Positions 8,534 to 16,254 of a DNA stretch of 64,000 bases are shown here, in pieces. The stretch is from SIG565 sp045656145. GTDB lineage: Bacteria > Bacillota > Clostridia > Oscillospirales > Acutalibacteraceae. The number at the start of each line of letters is the position of its first letter. The stretch's first letter is position 1. The position numbers were made by a program, and so were the translations under genes. The DNA is taken from the NCBI GenBank assembly GCA_045656145.1, contig JAZOQP010000031.1:1-64000 (forward strand), written 5' to 3'. Under the pieces are notes generated by a model. The model searched no databases and was not told the DNA's origin. It saw only the letters and a program-made list of their open reading frames with translations.

Positions 8534-10014
8534 TATAATATTATGCAAACAAGACCGTTACAACCTTCATTGATTACCCTTTCTAAGGTTTCTTGAAGTC
8601 TTATCCTGGCATCAGTTGGCATATGCGAAAGTTTTGCATGTAAACCTTCGTTTACAAGTTCATGAAGTGATTTACCAAATATATTGGAATCCCAAATTTT
8701 AACAGGATTTTCTTCAAATTCTTTAAGTAAATACATAATTAAATCTTCGCTTTGCTTTTCAGAGCCAACAATTGGGCTTACTTCGGTTGCGATATTAGCC
8801 TTCATCATATGAATTGATGGCGCTGAGGCTTTTAATCTAACGCCGTATCTTCCGCCCTGTCGCATAATTTCAGGCTCTTCTAAGGCTAATTCCTCAATTG
8901 ATGGCATAACTATTCCGTATCCTGTGGCCTCAACCTCATCTAGAGCATCTTTAAAGCGCATATATTCTTTCTTTATTTTAGCCAAATCAATTATGGTAGA
9001 TAGAAGCTCGTTTTCGCCATTAATTTTAATGCCTGTTGATTCTTCTAATATTTTAAAGAAGAGATTTTTGCTAATACTTATATTAACTGTGGCGGTGCCG
9101 TTGCCCAAATCTATGTTTTTTATATGAGTATTTTCAATATGTTCATTATCGCAAAGACTTGTTTTAAACTGACCAACATCACATATTTTATAAATGTTTT
9201 CGCTCGAATTTTTAATCGTTTCTGTAAGCCTTGAACGAAGCCAATGATTAACAGGCAATGAATTAATCCACATAGGAAAACCTATATCAATCTCTTTAAT
9301 TGGAAACTCATATAATATTTTGGCTAAAATATCGTGAATATCTTCTTCTGAGAGGTCTAAACAGTTTATCGGTAATACGGATACCCCATATTTAATCGAT
9401 AGCTCCTTGGCTAAATTTTGAGAAAATTCACTATTAGGATTTAAGCAATTCAGCAAAACTATAAATGGTTTATTAATTTCTTTTAACTCCCCTATTACCC
9501 TTTCCTCAGCTTCTTGATATTCTTCTCTTGGAATTTCACTAATTGTTCCGTCAGTTGTTACAACTAAACCTATTGTAGAATGCTCTGTAATTACCTTTTT
9601 TGTACCAATTTCAGCCGCCATATTAAAAGGAATAGGTTCATTATACCAAGGGGTCATAACCATTCGAGGCTGCTCATTTTCGATATATCCCAAAGAACTT
9701 GGAACAATGTAACCAACACAATCAATTAATCTAACACGGAAATTTGTTGCCTCATCCAAATTGATTTCAACGGCATTTTCAGGAATAAATTTCGGCTCAG
9801 TTGTCATAATAGTTCTGCCCGAAGAAGATTGCGGGAGTTCATCATTTGCGCGTTCTTTTTCAAATTCTCCGCTTATTTTCGGCAAAACAGTTTTCTTCAT
9901 AAATTGCTTAATAAATGTTGATTTACCCGTTCTTACAGGCCCAACTATTCCGATATAAATATCCCCACCTGTACGTAAAGCTATATCTTTATAAATGCTA
10001 GTCTTAGTTTCCAT
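8533..10014 (-). CDS. spoIVA: Stage IV sporulation protein A
   Basis: The 493-residue protein has the family's usual length and motifs. The N-terminal ATPase domain carries Walker A GPVRTGKST (about residues 25-33) and a conserved Cys-Val-Gly-Tyr-Ile stretch. The C-terminus ends with CNGLVCIIL. SpoIVA polymerises on the forespore surface using ATP and anchors the spore coat; it is made in the mother cell. The start ATG follows GGAGG, which lies in the 3' arm of the lysA terminator, and a sigma-E-type promoter is in the same hairpin. Confidence 0.97.
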   Translation of the reverse strand: METKTSIYKDIALRTGGDIYIGIVGPVRTGKSTFIKQFMKKTVLPKISGEFEKERANDELPQSSSGRTIMTTEPKFIPENAVEINLDEATNFRVRLIDCVGYIVPSSLGYIENEQPRMVMTPWYNEPIPFNMAAEIGTKKVITEHSTIGLVVTTDGTISEIPREEYQEAEERVIGELKEINKPFIVLLNCLNPNSEFSQNLAKELSIKYGVSVLPINCLDLSEEDIHDILAKILYEFPIKEIDIGFPMWINSLPVNHWLRSRLTETIKNSSENIYKICDVGQFKTSLCDNEHIENTHIKNIDLGNGTATVNISISKNLFFKILEESTGIKINGENELLSTIIDLAKIKKEYMRFKDALDEVEATGYGIVMPSIEELALEEPEIMRQGGRYGVRLKASAPSIHMMKANIATEVSPIVGSEKQSEDLIMYLLKEFEENPVKIWDSNIFGKSLHELVNEGLHAKLSHMPTDARIRLQETLERVINEGCNGLVCIIL

Positions 10015-10066
10015 AAAAAAATCCTCCGGTCTTTTTCCTTTTGGTAAAAGGTATGACCGAAGGATT
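10015..10066 (-). terminator. lysA terminator overlapping the spoIVA ribosome binding site
   Basis: On the minus strand a 12-bp stem (AATCCTTCGGTC with GACCGGAGGATT, one G-U pair) encloses an inner CCTTTT / AAAAGG stem and ends in seven T residues. The right arm contains the GGAGG used by spoIVA. The spoIVA ATG follows the T-run. Confidence 0.85.
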
Positions 10067-10076
10067 AAAATTATGA
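10048..10076 (-). promoter_or_regulatory. Probable sigma-E promoter of spoIVA
   Basis: On the minus strand TCATAAT is followed after 14 bases by CATACCTT. The Bacillus subtilis sigma-E consensus is about KMATATT, 13-15 bases, CATACAnT. Transcription would start near 10041, inside the terminator hairpin and downstream of its 5' arm. Confidence 0.7.
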
Positions 10077-10079
10077 CAA

Positions 10080-11375
10080 TTATAAATCACAATTAAGAAG
10101 GTCTTCAAGAGTTTCTCTTCTAACTGCAAGATAATCGCTGCCATTTGATAGCATAACTATCGGAGGACGGGCAATTCTATTATAATTGCTTGCCATAGAA
10201 TAATTATAAGCACCGGTTGTGCAAACAGCGAGAATATCTCCGCGCTCGGTTTCGGGCAAAGTAACATTAGGTTGAATAATATCTCCACTTTCACAACAAC
10301 GACCAACAACATCACATTTTAAGGTTTTTTCTGCATTTGCCTTGTTGGCGATATATAAAGTATATGGGGATTCATATAAAGCGTATCTTGGATTATCGGT
10401 CATGCCGCCATCCACCGATACATAATTTTTATAACCTGTAATTCTCTTAACGGTGCCTACAGTATAAAGAGTCATACCTGCATCGGCAACAATGCTTCTG
10501 CCCGGCTCTAAAAGAATTTTAGGCATTTTTAGTCCCAAAACTGATACCTTTTCCTTAACAAAAACCGCAACCTCTTTAATGTTTGCCGCAATATCAATTG
10601 TTTCATCAGAATCAAGATATCTAACTCCATAACCGCCGCCCAAATCAAGCTCTTCGGTAACAAAATTATGAGTATCAAGCATTTCTTTTATAAATTCCAG
10701 CATAATTTCGGCGCCGCGAAGGAAAGTATCGGAATCAAACACCATTGAGCCAATATGACAATGGAAACCGCTTAATTTGATATTCTCAAACCTTAAGGTT
10801 TTTGCAACGATTTCGGACGCCTGACCTGTTTCAATAGCAGTACCGAACTTAGAATCAACCTTACCTGTATTAACGGCTTCATAGGTATGTGTATCAATAC
10901 CGGGAGTTAATCTCAAAAGGATTTTTTGGATAACGCCAAGTTTATTAGCGGCATTATTAATAACCTCTAATTCTTCATAGTTATCAACAACAAAATATCC
11001 AACACCGTTTTTAATAGCAAACTCAACATCTTCATCGGTTTTATTGTTGCTATGGAAATATGCTTTTTCAAGCGGAAAACCTGCTTTTAAAGCGGTGAAA
11101 ATCTCACCTGAGGAAACTACGTCTATATGCATATTTTCTTCATTTACAATATTATAAATTTTCTTAAAAGAGTTTGCTTTACTTGCATATAAAACAGCGA
11201 AATTTTCGCCGTATGCTTCTTTCATTGCATTATAATAAGTTCTGCAATTAAATCTAATGCGGTCCTCATCAAGCAAATAAAGAGGTGTGCCGTATTTTTT
11301 AGCAAGGTCAACTGTATTTTGCCCTGCAAACTCCAAAACTCCATTTGAATTAATATTAATATTTTCGCAAATCAT
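10080..11375 (-). CDS. lysA: Diaminopimelate decarboxylase
   Basis: This 431-residue PLP enzyme of fold type III converts meso-diaminopimelate to lysine. The Schiff-base lysine lies in LYASKANSFKK (about residue 67). Other marks are GFHCHIGS, the GGGYGVRY phosphate loop and the catalytic Cys region RCCESGD near residue 357. It lies two bases after lysC and is therefore under the same lysine riboswitch. The following hairpin ends the operon. Confidence 0.96.
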   Translation of the reverse strand: MICENININSNGVLEFAGQNTVDLAKKYGTPLYLLDEDRIRFNCRTYYNAMKEAYGENFAVLYASKANSFKKIYNIVNEENMHIDVVSSGEIFTALKAGFPLEKAYFHSNNKTDEDVEFAIKNGVGYFVVDNYEELEVINNAANKLGVIQKILLRLTPGIDTHTYEAVNTGKVDSKFGTAIETGQASEIVAKTLRFENIKLSGFHCHIGSMVFDSDTFLRGAEIMLEFIKEMLDTHNFVTEELDLGGGYGVRYLDSDETIDIAANIKEVAVFVKEKVSVLGLKMPKILLEPGRSIVADAGMTLYTVGTVKRITGYKNYVSVDGGMTDNPRYALYESPYTLYIANKANAEKTLKCDVVGRCCESGDIIQPNVTLPETERGDILAVCTTGAYNYSMASNYNRIARPPIVMLSNGSDYLAVRRETLEDLLNCDL

Positions 11376-11377
11376 TG

Positions 11378-12700
11378 TTATTTAGTCTCCAAAACAAACG
11401 TGTTATAAATTGCCTTAATAGCGCTTACATAGTCTTCATCATTAATACCGATGATTATATTAAGTTCACTTGAACCCTGATCTATCATACGAATATTAAT
11501 ATCTGCATTAGATAGGGCTGTAAAGAGTTTTGCAGCAGTACCCTTGCTCTTTTGCATACCATGACCTACAACAGCTATTAACGCCAAATTATCATAAACA
11601 TAAACTGAATCCGGGTTAACCAATTTATTAATTTCTTCAACTAACTCATGCTCGCAGTCCTTAATAAATGATGATTTTAATACGATTGTCATAGTATCAA
11701 TGCCTGAAGGAATATGTTCGAAATTAATATTACGTTTTTCGAGCAGTTCGAGAACCTTTCGAGTGAAACCAATTTCACCGTTCATCATATCTTTTTCGAT
11801 ATAAATTGCTGAAAAACCTGTTGTTCCTGCGATACCTGTAATAATTGAATTATTAGCAGATTTGGTTGACTTCTTAACAATCATAGTGCCAACATCTTCA
11901 GGACGATTAGTATTCTTAATGTTAATCGGAATACCTGCGCGTCTTACAGGGAAGACAGCATCCTCGTGTAAAACAGTAGCACCCATATAAGATAATTCTC
12001 TTAGTTCGCGATAGGTAATTTCAGCAATAGGCTTCGGATTATCAACAATTCGCGGGTCTACCATTAAGAAACCTGAAACATCGGTCCAGTTTTCATAAAT
12101 ATCAACACCAATAGCTGCTGCTAAAATTGAACCTGTAATATCCGAGCCTCCGCGTGAGAAGGTTTTGATATTTCCATCATAATTGAGACCATAAAAACCA
12201 GGGAAAACTGCATATTCTGCAGAATGAGCAAATTTAGCAATTGCTTTATAGGTTTTATTAAAATCAACAGTTCCCTGTTCATTAAAGAAAATGCAATCGG
12301 CAGTATCAATAAATTTAAAACCTAAATATCTTGCAAGAATAATAGAATTTAGATATTCTCCGCGGCTTACAATATAATCGAAAACATTTTCATTTTTGAA
12401 ATTTTCTTTAATCTTTTTAAATTCATCTTCTAAAGAAAATTCAAGATTAAGCTCGGAAATAATATTCTTATACCTTTCTTCAATTTCAGCAAAAATTTTG
12501 GTTGCTTTATTAATATCAGGTAATGAATTAGCGCATGAAATAAGCAAATCGGTAACCTTTATATCATCCGAAAATCTTTTTCCCGGAGCAGAGGCTACAA
12601 CATATCTTCTTTCTTTTTGAGCTTTAATAATATCGGCAACCTTTTTAAATTGCTCGGCCGAAGCTAAAGAAGTTCCTCCAAATTTTAAAACTTTTACCAT
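11378..12700 (-). CDS. lysC: Aspartate kinase
   Basis: The 440-residue monofunctional aspartokinase begins with the kinase motif VLKFGGTSLAS. The catalytic part contains FSRGGSDITGS, and two ACT domains in the C-terminal third supply feedback control. It makes aspartyl phosphate, the first step to diaminopimelate and lysine. The gene is first in the lysC-lysA operon, with a GGGAGAG site and a lysine riboswitch directly upstream. End-product control is therefore expected at both RNA and protein level. Confidence 0.95.
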   Translation of the reverse strand: MVKVLKFGGTSLASAEQFKKVADIIKAQKERRYVVASAPGKRFSDDIKVTDLLISCANSLPDINKATKIFAEIEERYKNIISELNLEFSLEDEFKKIKENFKNENVFDYIVSRGEYLNSIILARYLGFKFIDTADCIFFNEQGTVDFNKTYKAIAKFAHSAEYAVFPGFYGLNYDGNIKTFSRGGSDITGSILAAAIGVDIYENWTDVSGFLMVDPRIVDNPKPIAEITYRELRELSYMGATVLHEDAVFPVRRAGIPINIKNTNRPEDVGTMIVKKSTKSANNSIITGIAGTTGFSAIYIEKDMMNGEIGFTRKVLELLEKRNINFEHIPSGIDTMTIVLKSSFIKDCEHELVEEINKLVNPDSVYVYDNLALIAVVGHGMQKSKGTAAKLFTALSNADINIRMIDQGSSELNIIIGINDEDYVSAIKAIYNTFVLETK

Positions 12701-12714
12701 ATAAATCTCTCCCT

Positions 12715-12950
12715 AAAAAATATAGCAGTTTGAGTGCGAACCCTAAACTGCTATCTGACTACAAAATATAAAACAGATATCAGATAGCACTCCGCAAAAA
12801 TTTGCGACAACAATAAAGGTATTAACCCGTATTGCCAGAACGGCCCCGGACACAGACCGACTTCGGCACTCTCCCCTTTTAGTTCCGCAACATTTTGCCC
12901 AAAATTTACACGAAACCTACTGATGAAGAAATGCTCCTCTATCAAAGACT
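12715..12950 (-). ncRNA. Lysine riboswitch (L box) with terminator
   Basis: On the minus strand the leader shows L-box landmarks in order: GATAGAGGAGC (P1 start), CAGTAGG, GGGGAGAGTGCCGAAG, CTGGC, TGTCGC and GCGGAG, closed by CTATC of P1. Next come an antiterminator pair (CTATCTGA / TCAGATAG) and a terminator (ATAGCAGTTT / AAACTGCTAT plus a T-run at 12715-12721). The two overlap at CTATC, so they are mutually exclusive. Lysine binding should favour termination before lysC. Confidence 0.93.
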
Positions 12951-12955
12951 ATTAG

Positions 12956-12984
12956 ATTTTATCACATTACTATATATATGTCAA
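12956..12984 (-). promoter_or_regulatory. Promoter of the lysC-lysA operon
   Basis: On the minus strand TTGACA, 17 bases, TAAAAT. The predicted start near 12949 coincides with the beginning of the lysine riboswitch. Confidence 0.85.
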
Positions 12985-13012
12985 ATACTTTTTTTAGTTA
13001 AAATAATAAAAA

Positions 13013-13041
13013 TTGACATTTTTATATAATAATGTTAAAAT
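13013..13041 (+). promoter_or_regulatory. Promoter of the mgtE leader and mgtE
   Basis: TTGACA, 17 bases, TAAAAT. The transcript would start near 13048 and carry a leader of about 160 bases containing a short ORF. Confidence 0.8.
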
Positions 13042-13070
13042 AATTTAATAGAAACGTGAGGTGAATCTTA

Positions 13071-13160
13071 ATGGATGCAGACAGTCGAAGTATAACTCCT
13101 TTGGGGCGTCAGCAAAATGAATTTAATAATCTGTTTGTATTCTTTATGAGCAAGCAGTAA
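13071..13160 (+). CDS. Candidate 29-residue leader peptide of mgtE
   Basis: A short ORF in the mgtE leader begins with ATG six bases after a GAGGTGA ribosome binding site and ends with TAA 49 bases before mgtE. The peptide starts MDADSRSITPLGRQQ and ends FVFFMSKQ. It has an acidic start and a Phe-rich, hydrophobic end. The good site and the placement between a promoter and a magnesium transporter gene suggest a real leader peptide. I know of no named family for it, and control by magnesium is inference. Confidence 0.55.
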   Translation: MDADSRSITPLGRQQNEFNNLFVFFMSKQ

Positions 13161-13209
13161 ATTTATTTTTCTGATTTTCCAAAGAGAACACTATTATAGG
13201 AGGACTCTT

Positions 13210-14586
13210 ATGGAAGAAAAGAATATTTTAATTGAAAACACCATTCTAAATTTAATAGAATCAAAAAAATTCTCATCAGTTAAAGATGTTTTAGTAACCA
13301 TGAAAAGCGTAGACATTGCGGCACTTTTAGAGGATGTTAGCCGTGATGCGCTTATCAAGGTTTTTAGGCTATTACCCAAAGAGCTTGCAGCGGATACATT
13401 TGTTGAAATGGATTCTGATCTGCAAGAACAACTTATTGAGTATTTTTCAGATCGCGAACTTAAGGCCGTTATGAGCGAGCTTTATGCAGATGATGCGGTT
13501 GATATTATCGAAGAAATGCCCGCAAATGTTGTTTCAAGGATATTAAAGCAAACATCATCTGATATGAGAAAAGACATCAACGAACTTTTAAAATACCCTG
13601 AGGATAGCGCCGGTAGCGTTATGACAACCGAGTTCGTTAATTTTAGAAGCACTATTACTGCAAATGCAGCCATAAGCATCATTCATAGAACCGGTATTGA
13701 TAAAGAAACAGTTAACACCTGTTATGTAACCGATGGAAGAAGAAAACTTTTAGGCTCTGTTTCTCTACGCTCATTAATCATTGCTAATCCCGAAGAAGAA
13801 ATTTCCGAGATAATGCAAACAAATATTATAACCGTTACTACCGATACCGATAAAGAAACCGTTGCTAATCTTCTAAAAAAATATGACCTTATTGCCCTAC
13901 CTGTTGTTGATAATGAAGAACGCCTTGTTGGTATTATCACTATTGATGACGCTATCGATGTTATTGAAGAAGAAACAACCGAAGATATCGAAAAGATGGC
14001 GGCTATTTTACCAACTGATAAGCCATATTTAAAACTTGGAATTTTTGAAACAGTTAAAAAGAGAATTCCATGGCTTTTGCTTCTTATGATTTCTGCCACC
14101 TTTACTGGTATGATTATATCAGGCTTTGAAGCAAAACTCCAAATGTTCCCTGCCCTAATTGCTTTTATTCCGATGATAATGGGCACGGGCGGTAACTCAG
14201 GCGGACAATCTTCAACAACCGTTATTCGTGGTTTATCCCTAGGAGAAATCGAATTCAAAGATATTTTTAAGGTTATTTTTAAAGAATTGCGAGTGGCGCT
14301 TGTTTGCGGAATAATTTTAGCAGCTGTTAATTTTGTTAAAGTTTTACTTTTCGATATTGGTTTACTTGGAACTGAATTTATTGGTGGAATTCGCGAAAAC
14401 ATTATTGTTAGCTTAACTCTTCTTGCAACCGTGGTTATTGCTAAAATTGTGGGCTCTGTTTTACCGTTAATTGCCGAAAAAATAGGTCTTGACCCCGCTG
14501 TTATGGCAAGTCCTTTCATAACAACTATTGTTGATGCAATTTCTTTGCTTATTTACTTCTCAATTACCGTTTTAATATTAATGTAG
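13210..14586 (+). CDS. mgtE: Magnesium transporter MgtE
   Basis: The 458-residue protein has the full MgtE order: a cytosolic N domain (about residues 1-130), two CBS domains (about 135-255), a connecting helix and five membrane helices to the end. The pore-lining motif GTGGNSGGQSSTTVIRGL lies near residue 325. MgtE is a magnesium-gated magnesium channel. AGGAGG precedes the ATG by six bases. The leader contains a short ORF and the gene ends in a strong terminator. Confidence 0.95.
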   Translation: MEEKNILIENTILNLIESKKFSSVKDVLVTMKSVDIAALLEDVSRDALIKVFRLLPKELAADTFVEMDSDLQEQLIEYFSDRELKAVMSELYADDAVDIIEEMPANVVSRILKQTSSDMRKDINELLKYPEDSAGSVMTTEFVNFRSTITANAAISIIHRTGIDKETVNTCYVTDGRRKLLGSVSLRSLIIANPEEEISEIMQTNIITVTTDTDKETVANLLKKYDLIALPVVDNEERLVGIITIDDAIDVIEEETTEDIEKMAAILPTDKPYLKLGIFETVKKRIPWLLLLMISATFTGMIISGFEAKLQMFPALIAFIPMIMGTGGNSGGQSSTTVIRGLSLGEIEFKDIFKVIFKELRVALVCGIILAAVNFVKVLLFDIGLLGTEFIGGIRENIIVSLTLLATVVIAKIVGSVLPLIAEKIGLDPAVMASPFITTIVDAISLLIYFSITVLILM

Positions 14587-14620
14587 AAAAAACCCGAAAG
14601 ATTTTTCTTTCGGGTTTTAA
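14587..14620. terminator. Terminator shared by mgtE and sigE
   Basis: A 12-bp stem (AAAACCCGAAAG / CTTTCGGGTTTT) has A- and T-rich flanks on both sides, so it can serve the convergent genes. Confidence 0.9.
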
Positions 14621-15324
14621 GTTATTTTTTCGAACTGTTTCTTTAGTTTATGTATTATTCTTTTTTCTAAACGAGAAATATAAGATTGCGAAATACCTAA
14701 GGAATCGGCTACTTGTTTTTGAGTTAGTTCTTCATTGCCTAGTAATCCAAACCTCATTTCCATAATTTCTTTTTCTCTTTTTGGTAAATTTGAAATAAGA
14801 TTTCTTAATAAATTTTTTTCATCATCTTGTTCAATGCTTTTTCCAATATCTTCATTTTCGCTTCCTAATACATCAGATAACAATAATTCATTGCCATCCC
14901 AATCAACATTTAAGGGTTCATCTATTGAAATTTCTCCGCTTCTTGCGGAGTTTTTTCTTAAATACATTAGAATTTCATTTTCAATACAGCGAGATGCATA
15001 TGTTGCAAGCTTGATGTTTTTTTCAGGGCAAAATGTGTTAACGGCCTTTATAAGACCTATTGTTCCAATTGAAATCAAATCCTCAACAGATGCAGTATTA
15101 GTATCAAATTTTCTTGCGATATAAACAACTAATCTTAAATTATGAACTATAAGCAGTTCTCTTACCTTCCCTTTTTCATTATTAAAATCACTTAAAAGTT
15201 TATTTTCTTCTTGGATTGTTAATGGTGGTGGTAAGGTTTCGGGACCGTTTATATAAAAAATTCTTCTTAAAATTTTATATTTTATTAGAAGTTTTACTAA
15301 TTTATTTTCAATTTTTAACAGCAT
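14617..15324 (-). CDS. sigE: Sporulation sigma factor SigE (pro-sigma-E)
   Basis: A sigma-70 family protein of about 235 residues. The N-terminus resembles the pro-sequence of pro-sigma-E (IFYINGPETLPPPLT at about residues 23-37), where SpoIIGA cleaves upstream of the core. Region 2 (NLRLVVYIARKF; EDLISIGTIGLIKAV) and region 4 (LTQKQVADSLGISQSYISRLEKR) are intact. The ATG follows GGAGGAAAG and overlaps the spoIIGA 3' end. SigE drives early mother-cell transcription. The neighbour spoIIGA confirms the call. Confidence 0.96.
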   Translation of the reverse strand: MLLKIENKLVKLLIKYKILRRIFYINGPETLPPPLTIQEENKLLSDFNNEKGKVRELLIVHNLRLVVYIARKFDTNTASVEDLISIGTIGLIKAVNTFCPEKNIKLATYASRCIENEILMYLRKNSARSGEISIDEPLNVDWDGNELLLSDVLGSENEDIGKSIEQDDEKNLLRNLISNLPKREKEIMEMRFGLLGNEELTQKQVADSLGISQSYISRLEKRIIHKLKKQFEKIT

Positions 15325-16159
15325 AAGATCTTTCCTCCGCATATTCTAAAATTTCAGGATTTAAAATAAGTGAAAATTCACTATCTAGTTTTATTTCACA
15401 AAGTGCTAAAATCGGCTTTATGAGCGTTATTTCGTTATTTTCAATTAGTATCTTCGCTTTATCAATTCTAACGCCCTCGAGCAATTTTGAGCCTCCTACA
15501 GTACCACAAGGAAGCAATCTATAAAAATTAGGAAATTCCGAAGGATTTCCACCTAAAAATTTAACGCCATCATCTTTTGAAATAAAAATCACTTCGGAAT
15601 TACTTAAAATATCTTTCACAGAATTTCCCGTATCAAAAATTGCTTTAAATTTCTCTTTTTTGCCACAAAATTTTAAAATAACTTCTGCCCTTTTTGCTTT
15701 TAATGCATTCTTTTTTAAAATAGACTTAAATATTTGAATAAAAAAATAAAAAACAACTGTTAAAATAATTAAGGATATTGGAGAAATATCAAGATAAACC
15801 ACCGAATTGTTTATCACTATTGTATTTATCTTAAATAACATCCAAATTGCAAACATAGCGCCGCAATAGAGAAAAGATGATGCAAAAAGCGTTAAAATAT
15901 TGCGAAAATAACTCTTAAACGATTTAAATCCAATTCCGATAAGAATAATTATTGCGGCACTAAAAAGCCTTACTAGAGCATTTTTAAAAGTATTAGAGTT
16001 TTCATAAAATATGTAAAAAGAAAATAAACTCCCAATTAAAGCTCCAATAATAATTCTAAAATTTTTATATCTTATTTTGTTTATCTTGGCGGTTAATAAA
16101 ATTAAGAAATAATCAATAATTAAATTGGTAACCAGTAAAACATCAACATATATAATCAA
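15308..16159 (-). CDS. spoIIGA: SpoIIGA, pro-sigma-E processing protease
   Basis: The 283-residue protein has five membrane segments in its first 155 residues and a cytosolic aspartyl protease-like domain with FDTGNSVKD near residue 175. It cleaves pro-sigma-E in the mother cell after a forespore signal. The start is TTG preceded by GGAGGGAAG. It overlaps sigE, giving the classic spoIIG operon. Upstream lies a sigma-A-type promoter with unusually long spacing and an 0A box. Confidence 0.94.
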   Translation of the reverse strand: MIIYVDVLLVTNLIIDYFLILLTAKINKIRYKNFRIIIGALIGSLFSFYIFYENSNTFKNALVRLFSAAIIILIGIGFKSFKSYFRNILTLFASSFLYCGAMFAIWMLFKINTIVINNSVVYLDISPISLIILTVVFYFFIQIFKSILKKNALKAKRAEVILKFCGKKEKFKAIFDTGNSVKDILSNSEVIFISKDDGVKFLGGNPSEFPNFYRLLPCGTVGGSKLLEGVRIDKAKILIENNEITLIKPILALCEIKLDSEFSLILNPEILEYAEERSYAVKN

Positions 16160-16178
16160 ATTCTTCCCTCCTAACCCT

Positions 16179-16212
16179 ATTATAAAGCAAGGAGAATGAA
16201 TTTTTTGTCAAA
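16179..16212 (-). promoter_or_regulatory. spoIIG promoter with 21-base spacing and an 0A box
   Basis: On the minus strand TTGACA (16206-16211) and TATAAT (16179-16184) are separated by 21 bases rather than 17. The plus-strand sequence TTTGTCAAA at 16204-16212 matches the Spo0A box consensus TTTGTCRAA and covers the -35. The B. subtilis spoIIG promoter is known for the same arrangement: long spacing with Spo0A bound at the -35. Confidence 0.75.
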
Positions 16213-16250
16213 TAAAAAAAGCATTGCAAGAAAAATTCCTGCAATGCTTA
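16213..16250 (-). terminator. Terminator of the htrA-like gene
   Basis: On the minus strand the stem AGCATTGC / GCAATGCT is followed by seven T residues. Confidence 0.85.
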
Positions 16251-16254
16251 AAAT

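Noticed and set aside
13722..14519. A 265-codon open frame antisense to mgtE
   Set aside because: It is a mirror of a well-supported gene, has Ile/Ser/Thr-rich low-complexity translation and no ribosome binding site.
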